Counted from the stretch's first letter, positions 16,314-24,707 are shown. The stretch is 64,000 bases of DNA from Streptomyces pilosus (GCF_014649835.1 NZ_BMTU01000006.1:402536-466535); one strand, 5' to 3'. The notes: a model not told the origin generated them from the letters alone. Numbers and translations are program-made.

Positions 16314-16493
16314 ATGTCCCCCGATTTAACGACCCCTGGTTCCGTGCGGCCCGCCGCCGAGGTCAACGAGGAGATCCGCGCGCTGTGGCTGCGCGCGAGG
16401 GGCTCCCTGTCCGACCGGGAACGCGCGGAGTACGAGCTGCTCGTGATCGAGTGGGCCGCGGCGATGCGCGGCCGGGTCGTCGAGGCGGCCTGA
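16314..16493 (+). CDS. 59-residue conserved-type small protein with a TTA codon
   Basis: A small acidic, helical protein (VNEEIRALWLRARGSLSDRERAEYELLVIEWAAA). It looks like a two-helix bundle; I recall similar Streptomyces hypotheticals but know no function. Codon 5 is TTA, the rare Leu codon read only by the bldA tRNA in Streptomyces, so translation may depend on development. The ATG at 16314 lies seven bases after TAGGCT (16301-16306), the layout of a leaderless promoter. That supports this start over the downstream GTG (codon 11) that would exclude the TTA. It is convergent with the SDR gene. Confidence 0.7.
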   Translation: MSPDLTTPGSVRPAAEVNEEIRALWLRARGSLSDRERAEYELLVIEWAAAMRGRVVEAA

Positions 16494-16518
16494 CCGTCCC
16501 CCGCGTGTCCCGCGGGCG

Positions 16519-17259
16519 TCAGCGCCCGCCCGCGACCCGCAGCACCGTCCCGGTGGTGTACGAGGCGTCCGGCGACATCAGCCACGCCACGGCCGCCGCG
16601 ATCTCCTCGGCCCGCCCCGCGCGCCGCAGCGGTACCGCCCCGGCGACCTGCCGGGCCCGGTCCGGGGCACCCATCGCGGCGTGCATCTCCGTGTCGATGA
16701 CACCGGGGGCGACCGCGTTGACCCGGATGCCGTCCGGACCGAGTTCCTTGGCCAGCCCCAGGGTGAGCGCGTCGACGGCGGCCTTCGTCGCCGCGTAGTG
16801 CACGTACTCGTTCGGACTGCCCAGGGTGGCCGCGCCCGAGGAGATGTTCACGATCACGCCCTCGCCCCGGGGGACCATCAGCTGCGCCGCCCGACGCGAG
16901 CACAGCAGGGTGCCCATCAGGTTGACGTCGACGACCCGGCGCAGCGTGCCGGTGTCCACCTCGGTGAACCGCCCCAGCGGCCCGGTCACCGCCGCGTTGT
17001 TCACCAGCCCGGTCACCGGCCCGAGCTCCCGCTCCGCCACCTCGAAGAGCCGCTCGGCGTCCGCCTCGACCGCCGTGTCCGCACGCACGGTCACCGCCCG
17101 TGAACCGGCAGCCCGCACCCCCTCCGCCACCGACTCGGCGGCGTCGGCGTCTTGGACGTAGTTCACGGCGACGTCGTGCCCCTCCGCCGCCAGCCGCAGA
17201 CAGGTCGCGGCACCGATCCCCCGGCTGCCACCGGTGACCACCGTGACCAGACGCTTCAT
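16519..17259 (-). CDS. Short-chain dehydrogenase/reductase (FabG-like)
   Basis: A 246-residue NAD(P)H-dependent oxidoreductase. TGGSRGIG (about 9-16) binds the cofactor, NNAAVTG is the usual NAG motif, ISSGAA supplies the catalytic Ser, and YAATKAA the Tyr-x3-Lys pair. PGVIDTEM and the final GTVLRVAGG complete a classical SDR. Arg residues after the second strand suggest NADP preference, weakly. ATG 17259 is preceded by AGGAGGTAGT. Substrate unknown; the gene stands alone. Confidence 0.9.
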   Translation of the reverse strand: MKRLVTVVTGGSRGIGAATCLRLAAEGHDVAVNYVQDADAAESVAEGVRAAGSRAVTVRADTAVEADAERLFEVAERELGPVTGLVNNAAVTGPLGRFTEVDTGTLRRVVDVNLMGTLLCSRRAAQLMVPRGEGVIVNISSGAATLGSPNEYVHYAATKAAVDALTLGLAKELGPDGIRVNAVAPGVIDTEMHAAMGAPDRARQVAGAVPLRRAGRAEEIAAAVAWLMSPDASYTTGTVLRVAGGR

Positions 17260-17387
17260 GACTACCTCCTGCGAAGAGCGCGAGACGAAGATCCTCAAGG
17301 CTCGCAGACGTGCGCGCTCTTCGTCACCAAGGGCGCGGGCCCGCTCCCCGGGACGGGGGACCCGGCCCCGTGTGCCGGGCCCGGCGC

Positions 17388-17414
17388 GGGAGCCGGCGTG
17401 TGCCCCCGGCTCCC
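17388..17414 (-). terminator. Terminator hairpin after the VOC gene
   Basis: GGGAGCCGG / CCGGCTCCC, nine-bp perfect stem with a nine-base loop, five bases beyond the VOC stop codon. Confidence 0.6.
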
Positions 17415-17419
17415 CGGGA

Positions 17420-17857
17420 TCAGGCGCCGACGTACTGGGAGGCGTACTCCCCGGTGGGCGGGACGACGGTGATGACGTCGATCAGCACACCGTCGGGGGC
17501 GGCGACGATGAAGTGGCGCTGGCCGAACTCCTCCGTGCGCAGGGACAGCACTTCGGGCAGGCCCGCCCCGGCCACGAGCCGCCGGTGCTCGGCGTCGACG
17601 TCGTCCACCTCGAAGTTCAGCAGCAGGCCGCCCCGGAGCGCGGTCCGGTGGCCCTCGGGGACCGTGGGGTGGGCGTGGTCCAGCAGGGCCAGCTCGTACT
17701 GCGGGGCGTCGGAGCGGCGCAGGCTCACGTACCAGTCCGCCTCGAAGGTCACCTCGAACCCGAGGTGACGGGTGTAGAAGTCGCGTGCGGCGGCCACGCT
17801 CCGGGTGGCGATCACCGGGTAGAAGCCGCCGAGCCCGGTCGTGGGTGCGTTCGTCAT
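17420..17857 (-). CDS. VOC-family protein (glyoxalase/bleomycin-resistance fold)
   Basis: A 145-residue protein of the vicinal-oxygen-chelate superfamily: YPVIATRSVAAARDFYTRHLGFEVTFEADWYVSLRR (first beta-alpha-beta-beta-beta unit), then NFEVDDVDAEHRRLVAGAG and GQRHFIVAAPDGVLIDVI. Members include glyoxalases, dioxygenases and antibiotic-binding proteins. The chelating residues are not all evident, so binding or resistance is as likely as catalysis. ATG 17857 follows GGGAAGGG. It is divergent from a TetR gene with twin operators between them, the arrangement of a ligand-induced detoxification unit. Confidence 0.85.
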   Translation of the reverse strand: MTNAPTTGLGGFYPVIATRSVAAARDFYTRHLGFEVTFEADWYVSLRRSDAPQYELALLDHAHPTVPEGHRTALRGGLLLNFEVDDVDAEHRRLVAGAGLPEVLSLRTEEFGQRHFIVAAPDGVLIDVITVVPPTGEYASQYVGA

Positions 17858-17882
17858 GGCAGAGACCCTTCCCGTCGGTTTC

Positions 17883-17929
17883 ACATACCTGCGGTATGTC
17901 AACGAGCCGGTAGCATACCCCGGGTATGC
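17883..17929. promoter_or_regulatory. Twin TetR operators
   Basis: Two copies of a CATACC-N3-GGTATG palindrome, at 17884-17898 and 17914-17928, with centres 30 bases apart. They lie between the VOC gene (17857) and the TetR gene (17955). Two dimers on the same helix face is a common TetR arrangement. Confidence 0.75.
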
Positions 17930-17954
17930 GAAAAGGAGAGGCGGTGCGTACGCG

Positions 17955-18536
17955 ATGGCGCTCAGCCGGGCGGAGCAGCGGGCGGCCACGCGGCGGGCGC
18001 TGACGGCCGAAGGGCGGCGGCGGTTCGCCGCCGAGGGGTACCACCAGGTGGTGCTGGCCGACGTGGCGCGGGCGGCCGGAGTCACCAAGGGCGCCGCCTA
18101 TCACCACTTCGACAGCAAGGCGGGGCTCTTCCGGGCCGTCGTCCGCGAGGCGCAGCGGGAGCTGGGTGAACGGGTGGCGGGCGCGGCCGACCGGCACGAG
18201 GACGGCTGGGAGCGGCTGCGGGCCGGCTGCCGGGCGTTCCTGGCCGCGGGCACCGACCCCGCCGTGCGCCGGATCCTGCTGGTCGACGCGCCGACCGTGC
18301 TGGGCTGGGACGAGTGGCGGGCGCAGGACGAGGAGTCCTCCGCCCGGCACCTGGAGGAGGTCCTGACCGACCTCGCCGCGGCCGGGAGCATCGCCGACCA
18401 GCCGGTGGAGCCCCTGGCCCGGCTGCTCTCGGGGGCGATGAACGAGGCGGCGCTGTGGATCGCGCGGGGCGGCGACCCCCGGGCCGCGGAGCAGGCCCTC
18501 GACCGGCTGCTGGAGGGACTGCGCACCCCGGCCTGA
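17955..18536 (+). CDS. TetR-family regulator of the divergent VOC gene
   Basis: A 193-residue TetR repressor. The N-terminal helix-turn-helix is ALTAEGRRRFAAEGYHQVVLADVARAAGVTKGAAYHHFDSKAGLFRAVV (about 14-61). The C-terminal ligand domain has a Trp-rich segment (LGWDEWRAQDEESS). ATG 17955 is used; AAGGAG lies about 16 bases upstream, which is distant, so another start is possible. Autoregulation and control of the VOC gene are inferred from the two operators. Confidence 0.9.
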   Translation: MALSRAEQRAATRRALTAEGRRRFAAEGYHQVVLADVARAAGVTKGAAYHHFDSKAGLFRAVVREAQRELGERVAGAADRHEDGWERLRAGCRAFLAAGTDPAVRRILLVDAPTVLGWDEWRAQDEESSARHLEEVLTDLAAAGSIADQPVEPLARLLSGAMNEAALWIARGGDPRAAEQALDRLLEGLRTPA

Positions 18537-18632
18537 CCGCGGGATCCGGCTTTCCCCGCCGGACGGCCGGCCCGGCCGGGGCCGAGGACCGGTGAACGTG
18601 GCGGCGCACGCCCCCTTGGCGGCGCACGCCCG

Positions 18633-19136
18633 ATGGCCAACACTGATCCGATGACCCAGCGTGTGGAGCTCGCGACCGTGAGGGACCGGCTGGCCGTGGA
18701 CGGACTCGTCACCGAGTACGCGGTGGCCGTCGACGACGGTGACTGGGAGACGTACCGGGCCCTGTTCACGCCGGACGGGCGGGCCGACTACCGGTCGGCG
18801 GGCGGTATCGAGGGGAGCGCCCGGACGGTGGCCGGATGGCTGGCCGAGAGCCTCGGGCCCTACCCCGTGCGCCAGCACCTGATGGTCAACCGGCGGGTGC
18901 GCTTCGGGGTCTGGGAGCAGGACCGGGGCGACACGGCCCGGGTGCGGGCCGACTACGTGAACCCGATGTGCCGCACCGGAGCCGGCGGGGAGCCGGCCGA
19001 GCCGGAGTTCGTGTGCGGCGGCCGGTGCGTGTTCGCGATGCTGCGCACGGACGACGGCTGGCGCCTGAGCGGGGTGGTCGTGCGGGAGACGTGGCGGCGC
19101 CCGACCGGCCGGAGGACCGCCCCCGTGGTCCACTGA
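18633..19136 (+). CDS. SnoaL/NTF2-like protein
   Basis: A 167-residue cone-shaped NTF2 fold: VRDRLAVDGLVTEYAVAVDDGDWETYRALFTPDGRADYRSAGGIEG, then RQHLMVNRRVRFG and CVFAMLRTDDGWRLSGVVVRETWRR. Such proteins can be cyclases, dehydratases, isomerases or non-catalytic binders. The Asp of the DDGDW turn and the His of RQHLMVN are the residues used in dehydratase and hydrolase members. A second ATG at 18651 follows AACACT by six bases and could be a leaderless start, giving 161 residues. Specific function not predictable. Confidence 0.75.
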   Translation: MANTDPMTQRVELATVRDRLAVDGLVTEYAVAVDDGDWETYRALFTPDGRADYRSAGGIEGSARTVAGWLAESLGPYPVRQHLMVNRRVRFGVWEQDRGDTARVRADYVNPMCRTGAGGEPAEPEFVCGGRCVFAMLRTDDGWRLSGVVVRETWRRPTGRRTAPVVH

Positions 19137-19205
19137 TCCGGTGTGCGGTGTTGCGGATCGGCACCGGGACGCACACTGGAGGCAGCACGGGGTAGGGAGG
19201 CGCCT

Positions 19206-20771
19206 ATGAAGTCGCTCGGCCACTGGCCCACCTCCCGCTGGCGCCGCTCGACCGCCGCCGCGGTCGCCGGGGCCCTGCCCGTCCTGGCCTTCCCCGCCCC
19301 GTCCCTGTGGTGGTTCGCCTACGCCGCCCTGGTCCCGTGGATCCTGCTGGCCCGTACGGCTCCGAGCGGGAGGCGTGCCGCCCTCGACGGCTGGTGGGGC
19401 GGGTTCGGGTTCATGCTGGCCATGCATCACTGGCTGCTGCCGAACCTGCACGTCTTCACGTTCGTCATCGCCGCCCTGCTGGGGGCGCTGTGGGCGCCGT
19501 GGGGGTGGCTGGTGCGGCGGCTGCTGGGCGGGGTGCCGTCCGCGGGGCGGGTCGCGGCCGCGCTCGTCGTGCTGCCCTCGGGGTGGCTGGCGATCGAACT
19601 GGTCCGCTCCTGGCAGGGGCTCGGCGGTCCCTGGGGGGTGCTCGGGGCGAGTCAGTGGGAGGTGGAGCCGGCGCTCCGGCTGGCGTCGGTGGGCGGGGTC
19701 TGGCTGGCGAGCTTCCTGGTGGTGGCGGTGAACGTCGCCGTGGCCGTGCTCGTCGCGGTCCGGCGGGCCCGGGTGCCGGCCGTGGCCGGGCTGGTCGCCG
19801 CGGCCGCCGCCACCTCCGCCGCCTGGGTCTGGTCACCGCGCCCGGACCCCGGCGACCGGGTGCGGATAGCGGTCGTGCAGCCCGGAGTGGTGGCGGGGCG
19901 CGACAGCGCCGACCGCCGCTTCGACCTCCAGGAGCGGCTGACGCGTGAGCTGGCCGGCCAGGACGTCGGTCTGGTCGTCTGGGGCGAGAGCAGTGTCGGC
20001 TTCGACCTCGGGGACCGGCCCGACCTGGCGCGGCGGCTGACGGCGCTGTCACGCGAGACGGACGCGCGGATCCTGGTCAACGTGGACGCCCGGCGCTCGG
20101 ACAGGCCCGGTATCTACAAGAGCTCCGTGCTGATCGGCCCGGACGGCCCCACCGGGGACCGGTACGACAAGATGCGGCTGGTGCCGTTCGGGGAGTACAT
20201 CCCCGCCCGTTCCCTGCTGGGCTGGGCCACCTCCGTCGGCAAGGCGGCCGGCGAGGACCGCCGGATGGGCTCCGAGCAGGTGGTGATGGACGCGGGGGGC
20301 GGTCTGCGGATCGGGCCGATGGTGTGCTTCGAGTCGGCGTTCCCCGACATGAGCCGGCATCTCGCCCAGGACGGCGCCGACGTGCTGCTCGCCCAGTCCT
20401 CCACCTCGACGTTCCAGCAGAGCTGGGCACCGGCCCAGCACGCCTCGCTCGCCGCGCTGCGGGCGGCCGAGACGGGCCGCCCCATGGTGCACGCGACCCT
20501 GACGGGCGTCTCCGCCGTCTACGGTCCGGACGGCGGGCGCGTCGGCCCGGGGCTCGGCACCGGCACGGCCGCCGCGCAGGTGTACGAGGTGCCGCTGGCG
20601 CACGGGACGACGCTCTACGTCCGCTTCGGCGACTGGCCGCCGTACGCGGCGCTGCTGGTCCTCGCGGCGTGGGGCGTCACCGGGGTGGTGCGCCTCAGGC
20701 GGGGCGCTCGTGGATCGCTCGTACCACCCGTTCGCACAGCTCATGGGTCGCCAGTGCGTCCCGGGCGCTGA
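19206..20771 (+). CDS. lnt: Apolipoprotein N-acyltransferase
   Basis: A 521-residue membrane enzyme that adds the third acyl chain to the N-terminal Cys of lipoproteins. An N-terminal hydrophobic half with about six helices precedes a nitrilase domain from about residue 218. Its catalytic triad is visible: Glu261 (WGESSVGF), Lys322 (YDKMRLVPFGEY) and Cys374 (MVCFESAFPD). A final helix (AALLVLAAWGVTGVV) anchors the C-terminus. ATG 19206 follows GGAGGCG. Its 3' end overlaps the convergent oxidoreductase gene by 77 bases. Confidence 0.93.
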   Translation: MKSLGHWPTSRWRRSTAAAVAGALPVLAFPAPSLWWFAYAALVPWILLARTAPSGRRAALDGWWGGFGFMLAMHHWLLPNLHVFTFVIAALLGALWAPWGWLVRRLLGGVPSAGRVAAALVVLPSGWLAIELVRSWQGLGGPWGVLGASQWEVEPALRLASVGGVWLASFLVVAVNVAVAVLVAVRRARVPAVAGLVAAAAATSAAWVWSPRPDPGDRVRIAVVQPGVVAGRDSADRRFDLQERLTRELAGQDVGLVVWGESSVGFDLGDRPDLARRLTALSRETDARILVNVDARRSDRPGIYKSSVLIGPDGPTGDRYDKMRLVPFGEYIPARSLLGWATSVGKAAGEDRRMGSEQVVMDAGGGLRIGPMVCFESAFPDMSRHLAQDGADVLLAQSSTSTFQQSWAPAQHASLAALRAAETGRPMVHATLTGVSAVYGPDGGRVGPGLGTGTAAAQVYEVPLAHGTTLYVRFGDWPPYAALLVLAAWGVTGVVRLRRGARGSLVPPVRTAHGSPVRPGR

Positions 20772-21600
20772 GCACCCGGCCCGCGCGCACCGCGTCCAGG
20801 AAGGCGAGCACCGCCTGCTCGATCCCGCGCTGGCGCGCCACCGGCACCCAGTCCCCGCGGCGGCGCACGGTCGGCTGGCCCTTGTGGTCGATCACCTCGG
20901 CGAGGTTGACGACCTGACGCTTGGTGTCCTGCCCGGAGACCTCCAGGATCTCCTCGGCGGAACCGCTGAGGCGGTTCATCACCCCCAGCGCGGTGAAACC
21001 GTCCCCGGCGAGCTGGAGCACCACGTGGTGCAGCAGTCCGTCCTCGGTGCGGGCGCGCACGGTCACGTCGTCGACCGGGCCGGGCACCAGGAAGCGCAGG
21101 GTGTCCACGACGTGGATGAAGTCGTCGAGGACCATCGTGCGCGGGTCCTCGGGCAGCCCGACGCGGTTCTTCTGCATCAGGATCAGCTCGCGCGGGTGGT
21201 CGGCGCACTGCGCGTAGCCGGGGGCGAAGCGGCGGTTGAACCCCACGGCGAGGCCGGTGCCGCGTTCCTCGGCGAGGGCCACCAGCCGCTCGGAGTCGGC
21301 GAGTTCGTAGGCGAGCGGCTTGTCGACGTAGGTCGGTACGCCCGCTTCGAGGAGCCGGGTCACGATCTCCGGGTGGGCCGGGGTCGGCGCGTGCACGAAG
21401 GCCGCGTCGAGGCCCTCGGCGATCAGGGAGCCGAGGTCACGGTGGCGCCGGCCGGGCGGGAGGTGGAGGCCGTCGGCGACCCGTTCGAGCGTCGCGGGGG
21501 TGCGGGTCTGCAGGTGCAGTTCCACTCCGGGCTGCACGGCGAGCACCGGCAGGTAGGCCTTCCGCGCGATGTCGCCGAGTCCGATGCAGCCGACCTTCAC
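20695..21600 (-). CDS. Gfo/Idh/MocA-family NAD(P)-dependent oxidoreductase
   Basis: A 301-residue protein. The Rossmann motif GCIGLGDIARKAYLPVL (4-20) and the EKP-like VDKPLAYELADSERL (about 92-106) mark the family, which oxidises or reduces sugars, inositol and related compounds or reduces biliverdin-type substrates. A DDFIHVVDTLRFL helix supplies the conserved Asp and His. The GTG start at 21600 overlaps the upstream monooxygenase stop in a GTGA tetramer, so the two are translated together; GAGGAGAACACCCC precedes it. The 3' end overlaps lnt. Confidence 0.88.
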   Translation of the reverse strand: MKVGCIGLGDIARKAYLPVLAVQPGVELHLQTRTPATLERVADGLHLPPGRRHRDLGSLIAEGLDAAFVHAPTPAHPEIVTRLLEAGVPTYVDKPLAYELADSERLVALAEERGTGLAVGFNRRFAPGYAQCADHPRELILMQKNRVGLPEDPRTMVLDDFIHVVDTLRFLVPGPVDDVTVRARTEDGLLHHVVLQLAGDGFTALGVMNRLSGSAEEILEVSGQDTKRQVVNLAEVIDHKGQPTVRRRGDWVPVARQRGIEQAVLAFLDAVRAGRVLSARDALATHELCERVVRAIHERPA

Positions 21601-22832
21601 GGGGTGTTCTCCTCTGGTCCTCGCCTGCCGTGGTCCGCTGCGAGCATACGGCCTGCCTCCTCCGCGGATCCGCCCGGCCGGGCGGCACCCGCGGGCGGCC
21701 GCCAGTCGGCGATGCCGTCGAAGCCGCGCAGGAAGAGCGCCGGGGCGGTCCTGGACAACGCGATGAGCGCGCTGTCGCGCACGACGGTGGCCATGGGTCC
21801 GGTGCCCATGTTGAGGCGGGCCGCGCGCACCGCGCGGCGGGCGATCGCGGTGGTGCGGGGCAGCCGGGCCGCGGTGTAGGCGGGCAGGTCGGCGGCGTGG
21901 TGGGCGAGGGTGATCGCGTCCTCGATCGCCTGGTTGCCGCCCTGGCCGAGGGTCGGCGGCATGGCGTGCGCGGCGTCGCCGGCCAGGGCCACCCGGCCGC
22001 GGTGGAACGCGGGCAGCGGCACGGCGATGTGGTGGACGTCGTGGCGGAGTACGTCGCCGGGGCGGGCGGCGGCGAGCACCTCGGGGACGGGTGTGTGCCA
22101 GTCGCCGTAGAGCCGCAGCAGTTCGGCCCGCTCGTCGTCCGGGGCGCGCTCGCCGGCGGGCGCCGGCGCTGCGGCGTACGCGTAGACGCGGCCGTCCCGG
22201 AGCGGGTGCGTGCCCCAGATGCGGCCCCGGCCCCAGGTCTCGTGGGAGGCGAACTCCACGCCGGGGACGGGGATCACCAGCCGCCAGGTGGTGAACCCGG
22301 AGTAGACCGGCCCGGGGTGGGAGGGGAAGAGCTCGCGGCGCACGGCGGAGTGGATGCCGTCGGCGGCCACCACCAGGTCGGCCTCCAGGTCGCCGGCGGG
22401 GGTGCCGACCCTGGCGGGACGGTCCGGGGCACCGGGGTCGAGGAGCCGGGCGGCGGTGCCCGTGCGGACGGCGCCGGCCGGGAGCCGCGCGGCCAGGTGG
22501 CCGATGAGGGTGGCCCGGTGGAGCAGGACGAGCGGTCCGCCGAAGCGCTCGGCCGCCGCGGCGGCGCTGGTGCGGGCCAGCCACCGGCCGCCGGGCGCGC
22601 GCAGTCCGCCGTCGCCCTGCCAGGCCGCCAGGGCCCGGACGTCGTCACCGATCCCGATGACGTCCAGCGCGCGGAGCGCGTTGGGTGACAGGGAGATCGC
22701 GGCGCCGACCGGCTCCAGCGACGCGGCCCGCTCCAGGACCGTCACCCGCACTCCGCGCCGGTGCAGGGCGGCGGCCGCGGTCAGGCCCCCGATCCCGCCG
22801 CCGATCACGATCGCCCGCTCGAGGCCTGCCAT
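21597..22832 (-). CDS. FAD-dependent monooxygenase (UbiH/salicylate hydroxylase type)
   Basis: A 411-residue flavoprotein. GxGxxG is IGGGIGGLTAAAAL (9-22). The DG motif (VVAADGIHSAVRREL, about 149-163) binds FAD and NADPH, and GRVALAGDAAHAMPPTLGQGGNQAIEDA (about 284-311) binds the FAD ribose. These are the three signatures of class A aromatic hydroxylases. The substrate is probably an aromatic or polycyclic compound. ATG 22832 follows AGGAGGAGGAGC. Its stop is coupled to the Gfo/Idh gene. A TetR gene is divergent, with two operators covering the promoter. Confidence 0.9.
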   Translation of the reverse strand: MAGLERAIVIGGGIGGLTAAAALHRRGVRVTVLERAASLEPVGAAISLSPNALRALDVIGIGDDVRALAAWQGDGGLRAPGGRWLARTSAAAAAERFGGPLVLLHRATLIGHLAARLPAGAVRTGTAARLLDPGAPDRPARVGTPAGDLEADLVVAADGIHSAVRRELFPSHPGPVYSGFTTWRLVIPVPGVEFASHETWGRGRIWGTHPLRDGRVYAYAAAPAPAGERAPDDERAELLRLYGDWHTPVPEVLAAARPGDVLRHDVHHIAVPLPAFHRGRVALAGDAAHAMPPTLGQGGNQAIEDAITLAHHAADLPAYTAARLPRTTAIARRAVRAARLNMGTGPMATVVRDSALIALSRTAPALFLRGFDGIADWRPPAGAARPGGSAEEAGRMLAADHGRRGPEENTP

Positions 22833-22851
22833 GGCTCCTCCTCCTGCCGGA

Positions 22852-22898
22852 ACTACACCTGTAGTGGACTCTGGGATCCAACGTACTACAGCCGTAGT
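22852..22898. promoter_or_regulatory. Twin TetR operators
   Basis: ACTACACCTGTAGT (22852-22865, perfect) and ACTACAGCCGTAGT (22885-22898, one mismatch pair). Centres are 33 bases apart, about three helical turns. They lie between the monooxygenase and TetR start codons. Confidence 0.78.
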
Positions 22899-22919
22899 GC
22901 GGCGGGTACTTTGGCCTCC

Positions 22920-23522
22920 ATGTCCGTACGCACCCCGGGCGCCGCCCGTGCCGATCTCGTCGCCGACACCGCCCTCGCCCTGCTCGCCGAGCGCGGCATG
23001 CGCGGTCTGACCCACCGGGCGGTCGACGAGGCGGCCGGGCTCCCCCAGGGGTCCACCTCGAATCTGGCGCGCACCCGGCAGGCCCTGCTGGAACTGGCGG
23101 TCCGGCGACTGGCCGAGCGGGAGGCACGGGTGCTGGCACTGCACGAGATGCCCGACCCGAGGGCCGGCGCCGACTCCCTGGTGGACGCCCTCGCGCTGGC
23201 CGCCCACCGTGCGCTGACCGGCAACCGGGAGCTGACCCTCGCCCGCTACGAGCTGGCCCTGGAAGCGACCCGGCGCCCCGGGCTGCGGGCGTACTTCGAC
23301 GCGGCCGGCGCCCGCTTCCGCGACCAGCTCACCGCCCTCGTCACCGGACTCGGTTCCACGGATCCCGAGCGGCACTCCCTGTCGCTGATCGCCTGGGCGG
23401 ACGGCCTGATGTTCTCCTGCGTGGCCGGCTCGTTCAGCGCGCGGGTGCCGGGCGTCGCCGAGGTGCGCGCGGACCTGGAGGAACTGCTGGCCGGAATGCT
23501 CGGAGCCGAGAAGCCCTGGTGA
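22920..23522 (+). CDS. TetR-family regulator of the monooxygenase unit
   Basis: A 200-residue TetR repressor. The helix-turn-helix is LVADTALALLAERGMRGLTHRAVDEAAGLPQGSTSNLARTRQALLELAV (about 13-61). The long ligand domain includes RYELALEATRRPGLRAYFDAAG and a TetR_C segment ending VRADLEELLAGML. ATG 22920 has no clear ribosome-binding site. The twin ACTACA-type palindromes immediately upstream imply autoregulation and repression of the divergent hydroxylase/oxidoreductase pair, released by an unknown ligand. Confidence 0.9.
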   Translation: MSVRTPGAARADLVADTALALLAERGMRGLTHRAVDEAAGLPQGSTSNLARTRQALLELAVRRLAEREARVLALHEMPDPRAGADSLVDALALAAHRALTGNRELTLARYELALEATRRPGLRAYFDAAGARFRDQLTALVTGLGSTDPERHSLSLIAWADGLMFSCVAGSFSARVPGVAEVRADLEELLAGMLGAEKPW

Positions 23523-23553
23523 AAGGGATCAACGGCGGGCCAGGATGGGCGGC

Positions 23554-24063
23554 ATGACGACCGAGCGCACCGAACCCGCCACCGACGCCGACGAACGCTC
23601 CATGCTGGAGGGATGGCTCGACTACCACCGGGCGACCCTCGCCCGGAAGTGCGAGGGACTGACGGACGGGCAGCTGCGCACCGCGTCGGTGCCGCCCTCG
23701 GAGCTGTCCCTGATGGGCCTGGTGCGGCACATGGCGGAGGTGGAGCGGGGCTGGTTCCGCCGGGTGCTCGCCGGCGAGGACGCCGGGCCCCTCTACTACA
23801 GCGAGGCCGACCGCGACGGCGAGTTCCACCTGGGCGAGGGCGACACCTGGGACGAGGCCCACGCCACCTGGCAGGCCGAGATCGACGCCGCCCGGCGCGC
23901 GGCGGCCGGCTTCGCCCTGGACGATCCGTCCCGGGCCGGCGACCGGTTCAGCGACGCGTACAGCCTGCGCTGGATCTACACCCACATGATCGAGGAGTAC
24001 GCGCGTCACAACGGCCACGCCGACCTGATCCGCGAACGGATCGACGGCGCCACCGGCGAGTGA
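23554..24063 (+). CDS. DinB-like / DUF664 four-helix protein
   Basis: A 169-residue member of the DinB/YfiT-like metalloenzyme fold. Three metal-ligand histidines are recognisable: MGLVRHMAEVERGWF in helix 2 and YTHMIEEYARHNGHADLIRE in helix 4. The superfamily includes mycothiol- and bacillithiol-dependent transferases, so a thiol-linked detoxification or hydrolase role is plausible in an actinomycete, but unproven. ATG 23554 lies seven bases after CAGGAT, suggesting a leaderless start; an in-frame ATG at 23545 is the alternative. Confidence 0.85.
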   Translation: MTTERTEPATDADERSMLEGWLDYHRATLARKCEGLTDGQLRTASVPPSELSLMGLVRHMAEVERGWFRRVLAGEDAGPLYYSEADRDGEFHLGEGDTWDEAHATWQAEIDAARRAAAGFALDDPSRAGDRFSDAYSLRWIYTHMIEEYARHNGHADLIRERIDGATGE

Positions 24064-24166
24064 CGTCACCCGCGGCACCCGCGGGGCGTCCGTACGGGGC
24101 GGGAGATCACCCGTGCGGGGCATGCTGTGCCCGTCCGCCCCCTCCGGGGTCGCCGGAGCCAGCAGA

Positions 24167-24667
24167 GTGGCACGGGTGCATCGAACGACGACCACAGCAA
24201 CGCTTCTGGTGACCGTGGCGGTCTCCGCCCTCTCGGGCTGCATGACGGTCCAGCGCCCCCTCGCGCCCGGTCCGGCGACGGCACCCACCCAGGGCGGCGG
24301 ACCGCGCCCGGTGGTGGGGAACGAGACATCGATCGTGCAGGGACCGGCGAGCGAGGCGCTCACCCTGGTCGGCCCGTCGCCGTCCGCGGAGAAGTCCGCG
24401 TCCCCCTCGCACCGCGCCACCGGGACGGCGGCACCGGAGCGGGACACCCCCTCCGGCGGGGACGACGGGCGGACCCGGCCCGCCCGCCCCGGGCCGGGCG
24501 GGGAGACCGTTCCGCGGCGCCCGCCCGTGGAGCTGCCGGGCGCCGGTACGCCGGCGCGGCCCGGCGCCGGCGCCCCGCAGGACCTCTGCGCGCTGGGACG
24601 GGAGTACGGCGGCTGGCGTGCGGACAGCCAGGAGGCCACCATCTGCCAGGACGCCTACGGTCCCTGA
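24167..24667 (+). CDS. Small Pro-rich lipoprotein
   Basis: A 166-residue protein with a lipoprotein signal peptide (RTTTTATLLVTVAVSALSGC; the lipobox L-S-G-C ends at the Cys). A long Pro/Ala/Gly/Thr-rich disordered region follows. The C-terminal 30 residues are more ordered (APQDLCALGREYGGWRADSQEATICQDAYG), with two Cys likely forming a disulphide. It should sit on the outer face of the membrane. I chose GTG 24167, eight bases after GGAG; GTG 24176 is equally possible. No function known. Confidence 0.65.
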   Translation: MARVHRTTTTATLLVTVAVSALSGCMTVQRPLAPGPATAPTQGGGPRPVVGNETSIVQGPASEALTLVGPSPSAEKSASPSHRATGTAAPERDTPSGGDDGRTRPARPGPGGETVPRRPPVELPGAGTPARPGAGAPQDLCALGREYGGWRADSQEATICQDAYGP

Positions 24668-24707
24668 GCGGGCCGTGAGCGGTGCTCCGCGCCGGGGGGC
24701 CGGGTCC

